Of a DNA stretch of 64,000 nt, positions 27,655-38,344 are shown piece after piece. This DNA comes from Subtercola lobariae (GTDB lineage Bacteria; Actinomycetota; Actinomycetes; Actinomycetales; Microbacteriaceae). Numbering within the stretch: position 1 is the stretch's first letter; every line of letters begins with the position of its first letter. Where the stretch lies: NCBI RefSeq assembly GCF_014640255.1, contig NZ_BMGP01000005.1, positions 170,880-234,879 of the forward strand. Direction: 5' to 3'. The notes below the pieces were generated by a model. It did no database searches and had not been told where the DNA came from. It saw only the letters and a list, made by a program, of their open reading frames with translations. A program made the translations under genes and the position numbers.

Positions 27655-28854
27655 TTACTTCAGAAAGTCGGGCACGTCGAGGTCGGAGTCGTCGTCGTCT
27701 GACGCCGGGTCGAGCTGAGCGGTGCCGGTGAGCGAGTTGTGCTCTGCGGGCTGCGACCAGAGCGACTGTGCGGGCTCTTCGGCACGGTCGCGGCGCAGCG
27801 GGGCTGCTGCCGACGTGCTTGCCGAGCCTGCCGTGCCGGCGAAGAGGTCGCTCGCGTCGTTCGGAATGCTGCCGAACGCGCGCTTGGCCTCAGCGGCCGA
27901 GCTCGCATCGCCGCTGTCGAAGCCGGCCGCGATGACGGTGACCCGAACTTCGTCGCCCAAGGTGTCGTCGATGACGGCACCGAAGATGATGTTGGCTTCA
28001 GGATGCACGGCGTCTTGCACGAGCTTGGCCGCGTCGTTGATCTCGAAGATGCCGAGATTCGATCCGCCCTGAATGCTGAGCAGAACCCCGTGCGCGCCTT
28101 CGATGCTCGCCTCGAGCAGTGGCGACGCGACAGCGAGCTCGGCGGCCTTGATGGCGCGGTCGGCTCCCCTCGCCGATCCGATGCCCATGAGGGCAGAACC
28201 GGCACCCTGCATGACGCTCTTCACGTCGGCGAAGTCGAGGTTGATCAGGCCGGGGGTGGTGATGAGGTCGGTGATGCCCTGAACACCGGCGAGCAGCACC
28301 TGGTCGGCGGTGGAGAACGCCTCGAGCATGCTGATGCCGCGGTCGCTGATCTCGAGCAGGCGGTCGTTCGGCACCACGATGAGGGTGTCGACCTCGTTCT
28401 TGAGAATTGCGACGCCGTCTTCGGCCTGTGACATGCGGCGCTTACCCTCGAAGCCGAACGGCTTCGTGACGACACCGATGGTCAGGGCACCGATCGACTT
28501 GGCGATGCGGGCGACCACGGGGGCGCCGCCGGTTCCGGTGCCGCCACCCTCGCCTGCGGTGACGAAGACCATGTCGGCCCCCGCGAGGGCCTCTTCGATC
28601 TCTTCGGCGTGGTCTTCGGCGGCGCGGCGACCCACCTCAGGGTCGGCTCCGGCGCCGAGGCCGCGGGTGAGCTCACGGCCGACGTCGAGCTTGACGTCGG
28701 CGTCGCTCATCAGCAGCGCCTGGGCGTCTGTGTTGATGGCAATGAACTCGACGCCGCGAAGGCCGAGTTCGATCATCCGGTTGACGGCGTTCACGCCACC
28801 GCCACCGATGCCGACCACCTTGATCACTGCGAGGTAGTTCTGGTTTGATGTCAC
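27655..28854 (-). CDS. ftsZ: Cell division protein FtsZ
   Basis: 399 aa. The GTP-binding tubulin signature [15 protein letters not shown], the N-terminal [16 protein letters not shown] and the catalytic T7-loop region [11 protein letters not shown] are intact. A disordered linker (about 320-385) leads to the C-terminal peptide DLDVPDFLK, the docking site for SepF and FtsW. An ATG with GGAGG upstream gives a confident start. It is followed by yggS after 10 nt. Confidence 0.98.
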   Translation of the reverse strand: MTSNQNYLAVIKVVGIGGGGVNAVNRMIELGLRGVEFIAINTDAQALLMSDADVKLDVGRELTRGLGAGADPEVGRRAAEDHAEEIEEALAGADMVFVTAGEGGGTGTGGAPVVARIAKSIGALTIGVVTKPFGFEGKRRMSQAEDGVAILKNEVDTLIVVPNDRLLEISDRGISMLEAFSTADQVLLAGVQGITDLITTPGLINLDFADVKSVMQGAGSALMGIGSARGADRAIKAAELAVASPLLEASIEGAHGVLLSIQGGSNLGIFEINDAAKLVQDAVHPEANIIFGAVIDDTLGDEVRVTVIAAGFDSGDASSAAEAKRAFGSIPNDASDLFAGTAGSASTSAAAPLRRDRAEEPAQSLWSQPAEHNSLTGTAQLDPASDDDDSDLDVPDFLK

Positions 28855-29062
28855 GTCCGGCCTCCGGTAGCCCTCAATCTCCCACGAGGTCTAAACCTCA
28901 AGTTGAGAGTTAATGTTATGCTGAGTATGTATTTCTTACGACGAACCTACGGTCGATAGTGCGCGCTCCTGTGCTGCGCCCACCGCGTGTCGCGTTATGC
29001 GCCTGACATTCGCGCCCATTCCCCTCGCTCGCCGTCGCATCTGCTTCCCTTCTGTCGCCCGG
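28855..29062 (-). promoter_or_regulatory. ftsZ upstream region
   Basis: About 200 bp between the ftsZ start and the palindrome after ftsQ. It contains an AT-rich patch (about 28895-28945) unusual for this genome, and the 11-nt palindrome CTCAAGTTGAG at 28897-28907. This is the likely ftsZ promoter and regulator site. An FtsR-like gene, known in Corynebacterium as an ftsZ activator, lies at 59885-60667; binding here is only a guess. Confidence 0.5.
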
Positions 29063-29110
29063 GTTGCACAAAAGCACCTTCGGGGCGCAGCCCAGGTGCC
29101 TTTGCGCAAC
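29063..29110. terminator. Hairpin after ftsQ, GCAAAAGC family
   Basis: Arms at 29063-29079 and 29094-29110 pair at 15 of 17 positions. On the minus strand the other two become G-U pairs, so the fold is better in the ftsQ transcript. The arm GTTGCACAAAAGCACCT is 16/17 identical to that of the hairpin at 48502-48549. There is no T run, so termination is probable but not certain. Confidence 0.6.
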
Positions 29111-29176
29111 GACGAGCGCTTGTGCCGCGTGGCGGGTGGCGACGGGTGCCCGGGCCGCGTTCGACGTGCGAGGCGG

Positions 29177-30214
29177 TTAGGAGACGACGGGGTTGTCGGG
29201 GCTCGAGACGTCGTAGGTGAGGTGGTCGTCGGGGCTTTGGGTGCCGATGAGCTTGTCGAGCACGATGGCCTTGAGGGCGGAGTTATCGACGCTGCCCCAG
29301 ACGACCTTCTGGCCGGCGCCGGTGAGAACGAGGGTGACGGAGTCGGGGGTGGCTGCGCTGACGGAGTCGACCTTCGCCAAGAGCTCGGCTGGTAGGGCGC
29401 GCAATACCGCCGTCGCGCCGAGAAAACCCGGGCTCCCGACGGGCGCCGCGGAGGTGTCGATGGTGGGGTATCCGGCGGGGCGCTGGTCTGAGTGCGAGAC
29501 CACAACGCCCGCCGGGTCGACCAGGTCGAACCCGGTGCCGCTGGCGACCGCTCCGACGGGTTGGCGCTCGACAATACGAATGACCAGGGTGTTGGGCAAT
29601 TGCGATTCGGTCGAGTAGCTCTGAATGAGGGTGAACGTGCTGAGGTCGCCCTTGATGGCACCGTAGTCGACCAGTGCGAGCGGTTTGCCGAGCTGCCCGG
29701 CCAGCGCCGATTGAACCTGGGTCGCGTCGATGCGCGAGGTGCCTTCGACGTCGACGGTTCGCACCGCGAACAGCGGCGAATATGCGGTGAACACCACCAC
29801 GAGAACGAGCCCCACGAGTACGGCCGCCGAGATGATCCAGGTCAGCCGACGCCGGCGGCTCCGCTCGGTGAATCGCCGGGCCTCCGACCGCTCATAACGA
29901 CGCCGCTTGCGCTCGGCCACCCGCACGTTCTTGCGGGCAAGTGCTTCGTCGCTGCGCCCCCGGCTCGGTGACGGTGTGGATGCCCGGCTCGCCGCCTGCG
30001 TGGATGCCCGATTCTCCGCCGACGGGGAGGCAGCGTCGCGAGACTTCGAGGTGGCGGCGGCCGACTTGGTGTCGCGCGACTTCGAGCTCGAGTCAGGTGC
30101 CGGAGCAGACGGGGCCGCAGGCCGAATCGGGCGAACCGACTTCGGGGGCGCGGGTGGGGCAGGAGGCGCCTGCTGTTCGGGTGGTGGCGGCGGAAAGCCG
30201 TTGGGGCGCTTCAA
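29177..30214 (-). CDS. ftsQ: Cell division protein FtsQ
   Basis: 345 aa with a TTG start (AGG 6 nt upstream, 12 nt after the murC stop). A Pro-rich and basic cytoplasmic part (about 1-130) precedes one membrane helix (about 130-150). The extracellular POTRA domain (FAVRTVDVEGTSRIDATQV) and the FtsQ/DivIB beta domain follow. FtsQ bridges early and late division proteins. It is the last dcw gene before a hairpin and the separate ftsZ promoter region. Confidence 0.92.
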   Translation of the reverse strand: MKRPNGFPPPPPEQQAPPAPPAPPKSVRPIRPAAPSAPAPDSSSKSRDTKSAAATSKSRDAASPSAENRASTQAASRASTPSPSRGRSDEALARKNVRVAERKRRRYERSEARRFTERSRRRRLTWIISAAVLVGLVLVVVFTAYSPLFAVRTVDVEGTSRIDATQVQSALAGQLGKPLALVDYGAIKGDLSTFTLIQSYSTESQLPNTLVIRIVERQPVGAVASGTGFDLVDPAGVVVSHSDQRPAGYPTIDTSAAPVGSPGFLGATAVLRALPAELLAKVDSVSAATPDSVTLVLTGAGQKVVWGSVDNSALKAIVLDKLIGTQSPDDHLTYDVSSPDNPVVS

Positions 30215-30226
30215 CGGCGCCTCGCT

Positions 30227-31657
30227 TTATTCACCGCTGACCGAATCTGCGGCGGCGGCGACAGCCGGCGTGGCGGCCAGCGACGCAAGCAGCTGCGGAA
30301 CGATGAGGTTCACGTCGCCGCAGCCGAGGGTGATGACGAAGTCGCCGGGCTCTGCAATGGAGGCAGTGAAGTCGGCAGCCGCCTGCCAGTTGTCGATGTA
30401 CGCGACCTTCGACGGGTCGGCGAAGCGCTCTGACACGAGTGCTCCCGTGACTCCGGGCACCGGGTCTTCGCGGGCGCCGCACACGTCGAGCACCACGGTG
30501 AAGTCAGCCGTACGCTCCAGAGTTTCGGCGAAGTCGCCGGCGAGCAACTGCGTGCGGCTGTACAGGTGCGGCTGATGAACCGCGATGATGCGCCCGGTAC
30601 CGACGACGGTGCGCGCGGCGGTGAGTGCGGCATCCACCTCTGTCGGGTGGTGGGCGTAGTCGTCGTACACACTCACGCCTCGAACAGTGTCGTGCAACTC
30701 GAATCGGCGGCCTGTGCCGTCGAAGGCGCCGAGTGCGGCAACACTTGCAGCGGGGTCGAACCCAGTACCCACGAGCACCGCGAAGGCGCCAGCCGCATTG
30801 AGGGCGTTGTGGATGCCCGGAATACGCAACTGCCCCGCATAACTCTGCCCGAGGTACTCGAGCACGAACGACACCGGGCCTTCGGCCACGATCGAGTGCA
30901 CCCGCACATCCGCATCGGCGGCCTCGCCGAACGTCAGCACGCGCGAGGCAGCCAGCCGTGAGCCCACCCGCACCGCACCCGCATCGTCTGAGGAGATGAC
31001 CACGAGCTCCGACGCCTCGTCGGCGAACGTCACGAAGGCGTCTTCGACGGCCTCTTTCGAGCCGTAGTGGTCGAGATGGTCGGGGTCGACGTTCGTGATC
31101 AGCGCCACGGCGGTGTCGTAGAGCAAGAACGATCCGTCAGACTCGTCGGCCTCGAGCACGAACAGCTCGCCGTCGCCCCACGCCGAGCTGGTGCCGAGCG
31201 CCGAAATGACGCCGCCGTTCACGAAGCTCGGGTCTGCACCGAGCTCGATCAGCGCGTTCACGATCATGCCGGTCGACGTGGTTTTGCCGTGCGCTCCGGC
31301 CACCGAGACGAGGCGCCGGCGGTTCACGAGCCAGGCGAGCGCCTGCGACCGGTGCAGAACGGGCAGGCCCCGCTGCTGGGCGAGCACGAGTTCGGGGTTG
31401 TCGGGCCAGAGCGCGCTCGTCACCACGAGGGTGTCGGCGTCGCCGAGGTTCGCGGCGTTGTGACCCACGTAGACGGTCGCGCCCAGGTCACGCAGCTTCT
31501 GCGCGGTCTTCGAGTCGGTTCGGTCGGAGCCCGTGACCGTGACCCCGGCCTTCAGAAACAGGCGCGCAATGCCGCTCATGCCGGCCCCGCCGATGCCCAC
31601 GAAGTGCACCGCGCCCAGTTCGGCCGGAATCTCGAGAGTGAGGTCGGGTTTGATCAT
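30227..31657 (-). CDS. murC: UDP-N-acetylmuramate--amino acid ligase MurC
   Basis: 476 aa from the ATG at [15 protein letters not shown] (upstream AAAGAAAG); the 37 codons before it read like non-coding sequence. Motifs are [15 protein letters not shown] (UDP site), [14 protein letters not shown] (ATP site) and [10 protein letters not shown]. It adds the first residue, normally L-Ala, to UDP-MurNAc. Many Microbacteriaceae have Gly there, and I cannot read this preference from sequence. Its ATG overlaps the stop of the 88-codon frame upstream (ATGA). Confidence 0.95.
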   Translation of the reverse strand: MIKPDLTLEIPAELGAVHFVGIGGAGMSGIARLFLKAGVTVTGSDRTDSKTAQKLRDLGATVYVGHNAANLGDADTLVVTSALWPDNPELVLAQQRGLPVLHRSQALAWLVNRRRLVSVAGAHGKTTSTGMIVNALIELGADPSFVNGGVISALGTSSAWGDGELFVLEADESDGSFLLYDTAVALITNVDPDHLDHYGSKEAVEDAFVTFADEASELVVISSDDAGAVRVGSRLAASRVLTFGEAADADVRVHSIVAEGPVSFVLEYLGQSYAGQLRIPGIHNALNAAGAFAVLVGTGFDPAASVAALGAFDGTGRRFELHDTVRGVSVYDDYAHHPTEVDAALTAARTVVGTGRIIAVHQPHLYSRTQLLAGDFAETLERTADFTVVLDVCGAREDPVPGVTGALVSERFADPSKVAYIDNWQAAADFTASIAEPGDFVITLGCGDVNLIVPQLLASLAATPAVAAAADSVSGE

Positions 31658-31920
31658 GACGCGCTTTCTTTCGCTCCGGATGCTCGGCGAACCAAACGCC
31701 GCACCAGCACCTCTAACGTTACGCGCCCGCGCGCACCTCGCTCCCCCGGCGCGGCGAGCAGCGACCATGCGGCGGCAGCATCGCGCCGCGGCCTGGTGGC
31801 ATTCAGGTCGCCGATCGATGCGGCGTACGCCAACGCGACTCGCTTCTCAGGGCGCGCCAGCAAAAATTTGCCGGAATGCCCCACCGAGGCGGTGCCTCCG
31901 GCACATCTCGCAGTAGCCAT
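31654..31920 (-). CDS. Candidate small basic protein coupled between murG and murC
   Basis: 88 aa. The ATG shares one base with the murG stop (TGATG) and the TGA overlaps the murC ATG (ATGA), so the frame fills the 262-bp gap exactly. An AGAGG lies 10 nt upstream of the ATG. The protein is basic (16 Arg/Lys against 6 Asp/Glu); its middle ([14 protein letters not shown]) and end ([16 protein letters not shown]) could form helices. About 69% of codons end in G or C, lower than I expect for its neighbours. No family is recognised. It may be a real small gene or a spacer that happens to be open. Confidence 0.45.
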   Translation of the reverse strand: MATARCAGGTASVGHSGKFLLARPEKRVALAYAASIGDLNATRPRRDAAAAWSLLAAPGERGARGRVTLEVLVRRLVRRASGAKESAS

Positions 31921-32990
31921 CAACTGAGCGCCTCTGTGATGAGGTCGACGGTTCGCGCCGAACCGTTGCGTACGCCCGCCGAGGCGGCGGCAGCGGCCAT
32001 CCGCTCGACCAGAGACCGGTCTGAAAGCAGCGGCACGAGCGACGAAGCAACCCACTCGGGAGTGAACTCGGCGTCGGCGACCAGCACGGCGCCACCCGCC
32101 GCGACGATGTCACGCGCGTTGAACCGCTGCTCACCGTTGCCCACGGCGTAGGGCACGAGAACCGCGGGTACACCGAGCGCCGCGAGCTCAGAAACAGTCG
32201 CCGCGCCCGCCCGTGAAACCGCGAAGTCGGCCACGGCCAGCGCGAGCTCCATACGGTCGCAGTAGCGCACCATGCGGTACCCCGCAATTTCGGGGTCGAC
32301 CAACGTCGATCGATCGCCCACGATGTGCAGCACCTGGTACCCGGCCGCGAGGATGCCCGCCACCGACGAGAACACGGTCGTGTTGACCTTCTCGGCGCCG
32401 AGCGACCCGCCCGTCACCAGCAGCGTCGGCCGACCCGGTTCGAGGTCGAAGAACTCGTAGGCCTCAGCACGAGCGGCCGCAACGTCGAGCTGCTCGATCT
32501 CGCGGCGCAACGGCATGCCCGCGAAATACGCATGCGGCAGAGATGTGCCGCGAAAAGCCACCGCAACGAACGGGGTGAAGCGCGCTCCCAGGCGATTCGC
32601 CAGGCCCGGCTTGGCGTTCGCCTCATGGATGACCAGCGGCACCTTCGCCCGCCGAGCCGCCAGATACGCCGGTGCTGCCGCGTACCCGCCGAACCCGACA
32701 ACCACGTCGACGTGTCGCTCGACGATGAGTTTCTTGAGGTCGGAGATCACCTTCGACAGCCGAGGCCCGAAACTCACCGCCGCACGATTCGGCCGCCGCG
32801 GAAACGGCAGCTTCGGAATGGTGACGAGCTCGTACCCGCGCGCAGGCACGAGCCGCGCTTCGAGCCCGGCGGCGGTGCCCACGACGATGATCTCGGCCTC
32901 CGGGTCACGGCGCCGCAGTTCATCGGCGGTCGCGAGCAGCGGATTGACATGGCCCGCGGTTCCGCCGCCGGCCAGCAGGTACGTCGTCAC
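31920..32990 (-). CDS. murG: UDP-GlcNAc:undecaprenyl-PP-MurNAc-pentapeptide GlcNAc transferase
   Basis: 356 aa, GTG start overlapping the ftsW stop by 4 nt (GTGA). The glycine-rich loop LLAGGGTAGHVNPLLA, the second loop VTGGSLGAEKVN and the donor-site region SRAGAATVSELAALGVPAVLVPY are all present. It makes lipid II from lipid I on the inner face of the membrane. The murG-murC gap downstream is filled by a small coupled open frame. Confidence 0.96.
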   Translation of the reverse strand: MTTYLLAGGGTAGHVNPLLATADELRRRDPEAEIIVVGTAAGLEARLVPARGYELVTIPKLPFPRRPNRAAVSFGPRLSKVISDLKKLIVERHVDVVVGFGGYAAAPAYLAARRAKVPLVIHEANAKPGLANRLGARFTPFVAVAFRGTSLPHAYFAGMPLRREIEQLDVAAARAEAYEFFDLEPGRPTLLVTGGSLGAEKVNTTVFSSVAGILAAGYQVLHIVGDRSTLVDPEIAGYRMVRYCDRMELALAVADFAVSRAGAATVSELAALGVPAVLVPYAVGNGEQRFNARDIVAAGGAVLVADAEFTPEWVASSLVPLLSDRSLVERMAAAAASAGVRNGSARTVDLITEALS

Positions 32991-34327
32991 CGGCCGGTGT
33001 TTCTCGCGCGAGTGGGTGCCGGCTGGCGCGGGGTGGCCACCTGGCGCGGGGTGGCCACCTGGCGCGGCGCGGCGGCCGTGGCGGGCTGACGCGGCGCCCG
33101 ACGCACGGGCTGTTGCCGGGCATCCTGAACCTCGGGGGCAGGCGTGTTCGCCTGCGCGCGCGCGATCGATAGCACCACGCCGATGCCGATGAGCGTGGTG
33201 ATGAGCGCCGAGCCTCCCGACGAGATGAGTGGCAACGGTACGCCGAGCACCGGAATCACCCCCAGCACCACGGCGATGTTGACGAAAGCCTGGCTGAGAA
33301 TCCAGACCATCACCGAACCGGCGACGACCTTCGAGAAGACGTCGTGGCTGGCGCGAACGATGCGCAAGAACGCGATGGCGAGTGCGACGAACAAGCCGAT
33401 CACCACGAGCGCGCCGATCAGACCGAGCTCTTCGCCGATGATGGCGAAGATGAAGTCGTTGTCAGCAGCCGGCAACCACGACCATTTGGCTTTCGAGTTG
33501 CCGAGCCCTACGCCGAAGATGCCACCGGCCGCGAGAGCGAACATGCCGTGCTGGGTCTGCCAGCACTCCCCCGACGTGTCGGTGCACTGTGAGCCCAAGA
33601 AGGTGCCGATGCGCTCGGTTCGGCTGGCGCTCGAGAACGCGATGACCACGATGGCGGATGCGCCGACGATCAGCGGCAGCAGAATCATGCGCAACCGTAC
33701 CCCGGCGAAGAACAGTGCACCGAAGATGAGCCCGGCCATGATCATGACCGTTCCGAGGTCGCCGCCGAGCATGACGAGCAGCACGGCACCGCCGGCCACC
33801 GGCACGATGGGAATGGCGAGGTGCCCCCAGAGGTGCAGATAACGCTGCTTCTTCGCCAGAATGACGCCGAGCCAGATGACGAGCCCGACCTTGATGAGCT
33901 CAGAGGGCTGCATGTTGAAGCCGCCCACGCCGATCCAGTTCAGGTTGCCGCCGACCTCGATGCCGAGCGGTGTGTAGAGCACCAGCAGCTGCAGAATGAC
34001 ACCGGCCGCGAGGGCGAGCCAGCCCCACCGCTTCCAGAAGCTGATCGGCAGGCGTGAGATGACGAGCATCAACGGAATACCGATGAGCGCGAAGAGCCCC
34101 TGGCGCCAGAAGATGCCGAAGAACCCCTGACGCGCGGTGTACGAGTCGACCGACGACGACGAGAGCACCATGACGAGACCGAAGACCACCAAGAACAGGG
34201 TGGTGCCGAGCAGCAGGTAGTAGTTGCTCGACTCCGACTCGAAGGCGCGGCCCACCGAAATTCGGGCGGTGCGCACGCCTGAGGCGATCGGTGCGGCAGA
34301 GGTATTATTCGGGCGGCTGGGGCGCAT
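32987..34327 (-). CDS. ftsW: Lipid II polymerase / cell division protein FtsW
   Basis: 446 aa from the ATG at MRPSRPNN, which overlaps murD by 23 nt. Ten hydrophobic helices and the SEDS signatures are present: GGNLNWIGVGGFNMQPSELIK split across a loop and PLISSGGSALI. FtsW polymerises lipid II at the septum with its partner FtsI. The C-terminal tail contains an 18-bp unit repeated in frame (33036-33090 region), giving RQVATP twice and then RQPAP. This tail is probably disordered. Confidence 0.95.
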   Translation of the reverse strand: MRPSRPNNTSAAPIASGVRTARISVGRAFESESSNYYLLLGTTLFLVVFGLVMVLSSSSVDSYTARQGFFGIFWRQGLFALIGIPLMLVISRLPISFWKRWGWLALAAGVILQLLVLYTPLGIEVGGNLNWIGVGGFNMQPSELIKVGLVIWLGVILAKKQRYLHLWGHLAIPIVPVAGGAVLLVMLGGDLGTVMIMAGLIFGALFFAGVRLRMILLPLIVGASAIVVIAFSSASRTERIGTFLGSQCTDTSGECWQTQHGMFALAAGGIFGVGLGNSKAKWSWLPAADNDFIFAIIGEELGLIGALVVIGLFVALAIAFLRIVRASHDVFSKVVAGSVMVWILSQAFVNIAVVLGVIPVLGVPLPLISSGGSALITTLIGIGVVLSIARAQANTPAPEVQDARQQPVRRAPRQPATAAAPRQVATPRQVATPRQPAPTRARNTGR

Positions 34328-35813
34328 CGTGTTGGTCAGCTGCCCCACCTCCAAGGTAATCGCGAACGGCTTCGGCGAATTTCGTGCCACGGTCGGCATA
34401 GTCGATGAACTGATCCATCGACGCTGCGGCCGGAGCCAGCAGCACCACGTCGCCAGGTTCGGCTACGGCTGCCGCCAACCGAACGACAGCTGACATGACC
34501 TCTTCAGTCTCGGTGTCGACGGCCTCGAACACGGGCACCCCGGGCGCGTGTCGCTCGAATGCGTTTCGCAAGTCGCTGCGCGAGGTGCCGATGAGCACGA
34601 CGGCACGCATTCGGGATGCCCGCGCCTTCACCAACGGCTCAACGTCGACGCCTTTCAGCAGCCCCCCGGCGACCCAGACGACAGACTCGTAGGCACCCAG
34701 CGACGCGTCGGCCGCGTGCGCATTCGTCGCCTTCGAGTCGTTCACCCAGCTCACTCCGCCGGCCTCGGCGACGAGCTCGATGCGGTGATGATCGAGCTCG
34801 AACCGCGCCAGCGTGCGCCTGACGGCCTCGATGGGCACGCCGAAACTCCGAGCGAGTGCAGAGGCGGCGAGTATGTTCGCCACGATGTGCGGTGCCGCGA
34901 GCCCACGCGCCGCCAGATCGGCGACCGTCGTGATCTCGAGCGCCGAAATGCGCCGCTCCTCGGTGAACGCTCGGTCGCACAGAATGCCGTCGACCACACC
35001 GAAGTCGCTCGGCCCGGGCACGCCCAACCCGAACCCGATGGCACGAGCACCCTCGATCACCTCGGCGTTCTCGACCATGGTCATCGTGCGCTCGTCTGAC
35101 CGGTTGTAAACGCAGGCGATCTTTGTGTTGGTGTACACGCGAGCCTTCGCCTCGACGTACGCGTCGAGCGAGCCGTGCCAGTCGAGGTGGTCTTCGGCGA
35201 TGTTCAGGCACACCGAAGCATACGGAGACATGCTCGACGTGGAATGCAGTTGGTAGCTCGAGAGCTCGACCACCAGCACATCGAAGCCCTGCGGGTCTCG
35301 AATCGCGTCGAGAATGGGAATACCGATGTTGCCACACGGTGCCGCCCGAAAGCCTCCGTCGACGAGCATGGTGGCGGTGAGCTGCACCGTTGTGGTCTTG
35401 CCGTTGGTACCGGTGACGGCGATCCATTCGGCGGGTGCGCCCACCTTGTCGCGCAGGCGCCACGCCAGTTCGACGTCGCCCCAAATGGGTATCGACTGCT
35501 CGGCTGCCCAGACGAGCACCGGATGGTCGGGGTGAAACCCCGGCGAGACCACGAGCACCTCAGGGTCGAGCGACACGAGCTCGGGCGGCGGAGCATCCAG
35601 AACCGCATCGAGCACCAGCCCGGCGCCGATCACCTCGACCAGGCGCACTTGCGAGTCGTCGGCGTTCTGTGCCACGACGAGCACCGAAGCACCCAGTTCG
35701 ACGAGCGTGTCGGCTACCGAGAAGCCGGTCTTGCCGAGCCCGAGCACGCCCACCCGCAGCCCCGACCAGTCGGAGTGCCAGCTGGTGAGTGACGAAAGCC
35801 TGTCGTCAGTCAC
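34305..35813 (-). CDS. murD: UDP-N-acetylmuramoylalanine--D-glutamate ligase
   Basis: 502 aa from a GTG that overlaps the mraY stop by 4 nt (GTGA at 35810-35813); an ATG five codons earlier (35828) is an alternative with a longer overlap. [18 protein letters not shown] is the UDP-binding start, [15 protein letters not shown] the ATP loop, and [11 protein letters not shown] the C-terminal domain motif. It adds D-Glu to the growing stem peptide. Confidence 0.95.
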   Translation of the reverse strand: MTDDRLSSLTSWHSDWSGLRVGVLGLGKTGFSVADTLVELGASVLVVAQNADDSQVRLVEVIGAGLVLDAVLDAPPPELVSLDPEVLVVSPGFHPDHPVLVWAAEQSIPIWGDVELAWRLRDKVGAPAEWIAVTGTNGKTTTVQLTATMLVDGGFRAAPCGNIGIPILDAIRDPQGFDVLVVELSSYQLHSTSSMSPYASVCLNIAEDHLDWHGSLDAYVEAKARVYTNTKIACVYNRSDERTMTMVENAEVIEGARAIGFGLGVPGPSDFGVVDGILCDRAFTEERRISALEITTVADLAARGLAAPHIVANILAASALARSFGVPIEAVRRTLARFELDHHRIELVAEAGGVSWVNDSKATNAHAADASLGAYESVVWVAGGLLKGVDVEPLVKARASRMRAVVLIGTSRSDLRNAFERHAPGVPVFEAVDTETEEVMSAVVRLAAAVAEPGDVVLLAPAAASMDQFIDYADRGTKFAEAVRDYLGGGAADQHDAPQPPE

Positions 35814-36916
35814 GTCTGCAGAATCCATTCGAGGTAGAACGCCCCGACTCCCGCGGCCACGCAGAGACCCGCGATGATCCAGAACCGCACCACGATGGTG
35901 ACTTCGGCCCAGCCCTTCACCTCGAAATGGTGGTGCAGTGGGCTGGCCCGCCAAATACGTTTACCGCCGGTGATTCTGAAGTAGGTGAGCTGCACTACAA
36001 CCTGGCCCGCCACGATCACGAAGATGCCGCCGATCAGAATGAGCAGCAGCTCGGTGCGGCTCTCGATGGCCAGTGCGGCGAGAGCCCCGCCGATGGCTAG
36101 CGAGCCGGTGTCGCCGAGAAAGATCTTGGCGGGGTTCGTGTTCCACCACAAGAAGCCGATCAGCGCGCCGGCGATTGCTGCAGCGATGATGGCCAGATCG
36201 AGCGGCTGAGAAACGTTATAACACTTGAACGCCACGTCGGGGTCGAGAGTGGGGTTCTGGCACGACTGGTTCGACTGCCAGAACCCGATGATGACGTACG
36301 AGCCGATGGCGAGAATCGCCGAGCCGGGAGCGAGGCCGTCAAGGCCGTCGGTGAGGTTCACCGCGTTCGAGGTGGCCATCACAATCAGAATGATCCAGAT
36401 CAGAAAGGCGATGAACCCGGCGATCAGCACCCAGCCGACACCACCGAGAAAGTCGAAGTTCAGGTCGCGAACGACCGAAATGTGAGTCGAAACGGGAGTC
36501 AGCCCGGCCTTGTTCGGAAACTGCAAGGCGAGCAGCGCGAACACGCCGCCGAACAGAATCTGCCCGGCGAGTTTCGCTTTCGGCCCGAGCCCGAGGTTGC
36601 GTTTCTTCTGCGTCTTGATGAAGTCGTCGACGAACCCCACCAACCCGAGCCCCACCATCAGAAACAGCACCAGCAGCACCGAGACCGAGGGCGGATTCTG
36701 AGTGATCAGTAGCGCAACGAAGTAGCCGAACAGCACCGCCAGAATGATGACGATTCCGCCCATAGTGGGCGTACCGCGTTTCACTTGGTGGGTCGACAGC
36801 CCATCGATGTTGATGTACTGACCCCAGGCCAGTCGTTTGAACAAACGAATGAAAACCGGCGTCATGAACAGGCTGAAGATCATCGACAGCCCGCCTGCGG
36901 TTATCAGTGTGATCAT
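35810..36916 (-). CDS. mraY: Phospho-N-acetylmuramoyl-pentapeptide transferase
   Basis: 368 aa from the ATG at [12 protein letters not shown], which overlaps the murF stop by 4 nt (ATGA); a longer open frame upstream is rejected. Ten membrane helices and the catalytic motifs [35 protein letters not shown] and [11 protein letters not shown] identify it. It makes lipid I on undecaprenyl phosphate. It has two charged or polar insertions, including one with C residues near [16 protein letters not shown] (about 230-245). Confidence 0.96.
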   Translation of the reverse strand: MITLITAGGLSMIFSLFMTPVFIRLFKRLAWGQYINIDGLSTHQVKRGTPTMGGIVIILAVLFGYFVALLITQNPPSVSVLLVLFLMVGLGLVGFVDDFIKTQKKRNLGLGPKAKLAGQILFGGVFALLALQFPNKAGLTPVSTHISVVRDLNFDFLGGVGWVLIAGFIAFLIWIILIVMATSNAVNLTDGLDGLAPGSAILAIGSYVIIGFWQSNQSCQNPTLDPDVAFKCYNVSQPLDLAIIAAAIAGALIGFLWWNTNPAKIFLGDTGSLAIGGALAALAIESRTELLLILIGGIFVIVAGQVVVQLTYFRITGGKRIWRASPLHHHFEVKGWAEVTIVVRFWIIAGLCVAAGVGAFYLEWILQT

Positions 36917-38340
36917 GCGAACCGCTCCCCCAGCCTGTCGCCCAGAAAGCGCAAGCCCGCCGAGTTCGACGACTTCACCAACACGACATCGCCCGAGCGC
37001 AACTCGCCTTCGAGCACAGCATAGGCCTCGTCGGCGGTGTCGAAGAAAGCCGACTCGCCATCCCACGAGCCTTCGTGGGTCGCGGCCAGGTGCAGCGCAC
37101 GCGCACCCTCGCCGACCACGAAGATGCGCTCGATGCCGAGCCGCACAATGGTGCGCCCGATGCGGTCATGCTCTTCGAGCGAGAATTCACCCAGCTCGCT
37201 CATCTCGCCGAGCACGGCGACGCGCCGGATGCCCTCGCCCGAGATCTGCGCCAGAGTCTTCAACCCGGCGAGCATCGAATCGGGGCTCGCGTTGTAAGCG
37301 TCATTGATGATGGTGATGCCCTGCGTGCCGGGCAGCACCTCCATGCGCCAGTGCTCGGCGCGAGTCACCGACTCCAGCGCCTCGACGATGTCGTCGAGAG
37401 GTACTTCGAGGGTGTGCGCAACCGCGGCTGCCGCGAGGGCGTTCATCACGTGGTGCTCGCCGAGCACGCCGAAGTTCACCTGACGTGATTGCCCCGTCGG
37501 CAGGCTCAGAGTGAAGGTCGTGCCGGTTGGCGTGCTCTGCAGAGCGGATGCTCGAACATCTGCCCGGGCATCCAACCCGAACCACAGCACACTCGCCCGG
37601 GTCTTCTCGGCCATGCCGGCCACCCGGTAGTCGTCGATGTTCAGCACGGCCACATCGGTGGGCAGCAGATCGGTGACCATCTCGGTCTTCGTCTGCAGAG
37701 TCTTCTCGATGCCGCCGAATTCACCGGCGTGCGCGAGCCCGACCATCAGCACCACACCCACGTCGGGCCGCGCCATGCGCACGAGGCGCGTAATTTCGCC
37801 GGGCTTCGAGGCGCCCATCTCGGCGACGAGGTACTTCGTGTCGGCCTCGAGCTTCAGCATGGTGAGCGGGGCGCCCACTTCGTTGTTGAACGAGTCGCGC
37901 GGCGCGATGGTGGGGCCGCGACGCTCGAGAATCGTGCGAACGAGGTTCTTCGTGGTGGTTTTGCCGTTCGAACCGGTGATGCCCACGACCTTCAGCAGGC
38001 CGAGTTCACGGATGCGGCGCACGACCTCGGTGGCCAGGTCGCCGAGCGCCTGCACCGAGTCGGCGACCACGATCTGCGGCACAGTGAGATCGTCGAGAAC
38101 ACGCTCGACGATCACGAGTTCGGCACCGCTCTCGATAGCCGCCGGAACGTAGAGGTGCCCATCGCTGAACTCGCCCGGCTTCGCCACGAAGATGCCGCCC
38201 GGCACGATTTCGCGCGAATCGGTGTCGACGGCTCCGCCGACGATGGTCGACTCCGAAACGCCGAGTTCTACGGCGTGGTCGCCGAGCACCAGCGTTCCGC
38301 CGATGATGCGGGCGATGTCGTCGAGAGTGAGATCAAGCAT
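36913..38340 (-). CDS. murF: UDP-MurNAc-tripeptide--D-alanyl-D-alanine ligase
   Basis: 475 aa. ATP loop [15 protein letters not shown] and the downstream Mur-ligase landmarks [11 protein letters not shown] and [11 protein letters not shown] are present. It adds D-Ala-D-Ala to finish the cytoplasmic pentapeptide precursor. It starts 4 nt after the murE stop and overlaps mraY. Confidence 0.95.
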   Translation of the reverse strand: MLDLTLDDIARIIGGTLVLGDHAVELGVSESTIVGGAVDTDSREIVPGGIFVAKPGEFSDGHLYVPAAIESGAELVIVERVLDDLTVPQIVVADSVQALGDLATEVVRRIRELGLLKVVGITGSNGKTTTKNLVRTILERRGPTIAPRDSFNNEVGAPLTMLKLEADTKYLVAEMGASKPGEITRLVRMARPDVGVVLMVGLAHAGEFGGIEKTLQTKTEMVTDLLPTDVAVLNIDDYRVAGMAEKTRASVLWFGLDARADVRASALQSTPTGTTFTLSLPTGQSRQVNFGVLGEHHVMNALAAAAVAHTLEVPLDDIVEALESVTRAEHWRMEVLPGTQGITIINDAYNASPDSMLAGLKTLAQISGEGIRRVAVLGEMSELGEFSLEEHDRIGRTIVRLGIERIFVVGEGARALHLAATHEGSWDGESAFFDTADEAYAVLEGELRSGDVVLVKSSNSAGLRFLGDRLGERFA

Positions 38341-38344
38341 ATTT

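Noticed and set aside
31658-31768. In-frame extension of murC upstream of MIKPDL
   Set aside because: It reads Arg/Ala-rich sequence unlike MurC; the ATG at 31657 has a ribosome site and the ATGA overlap.
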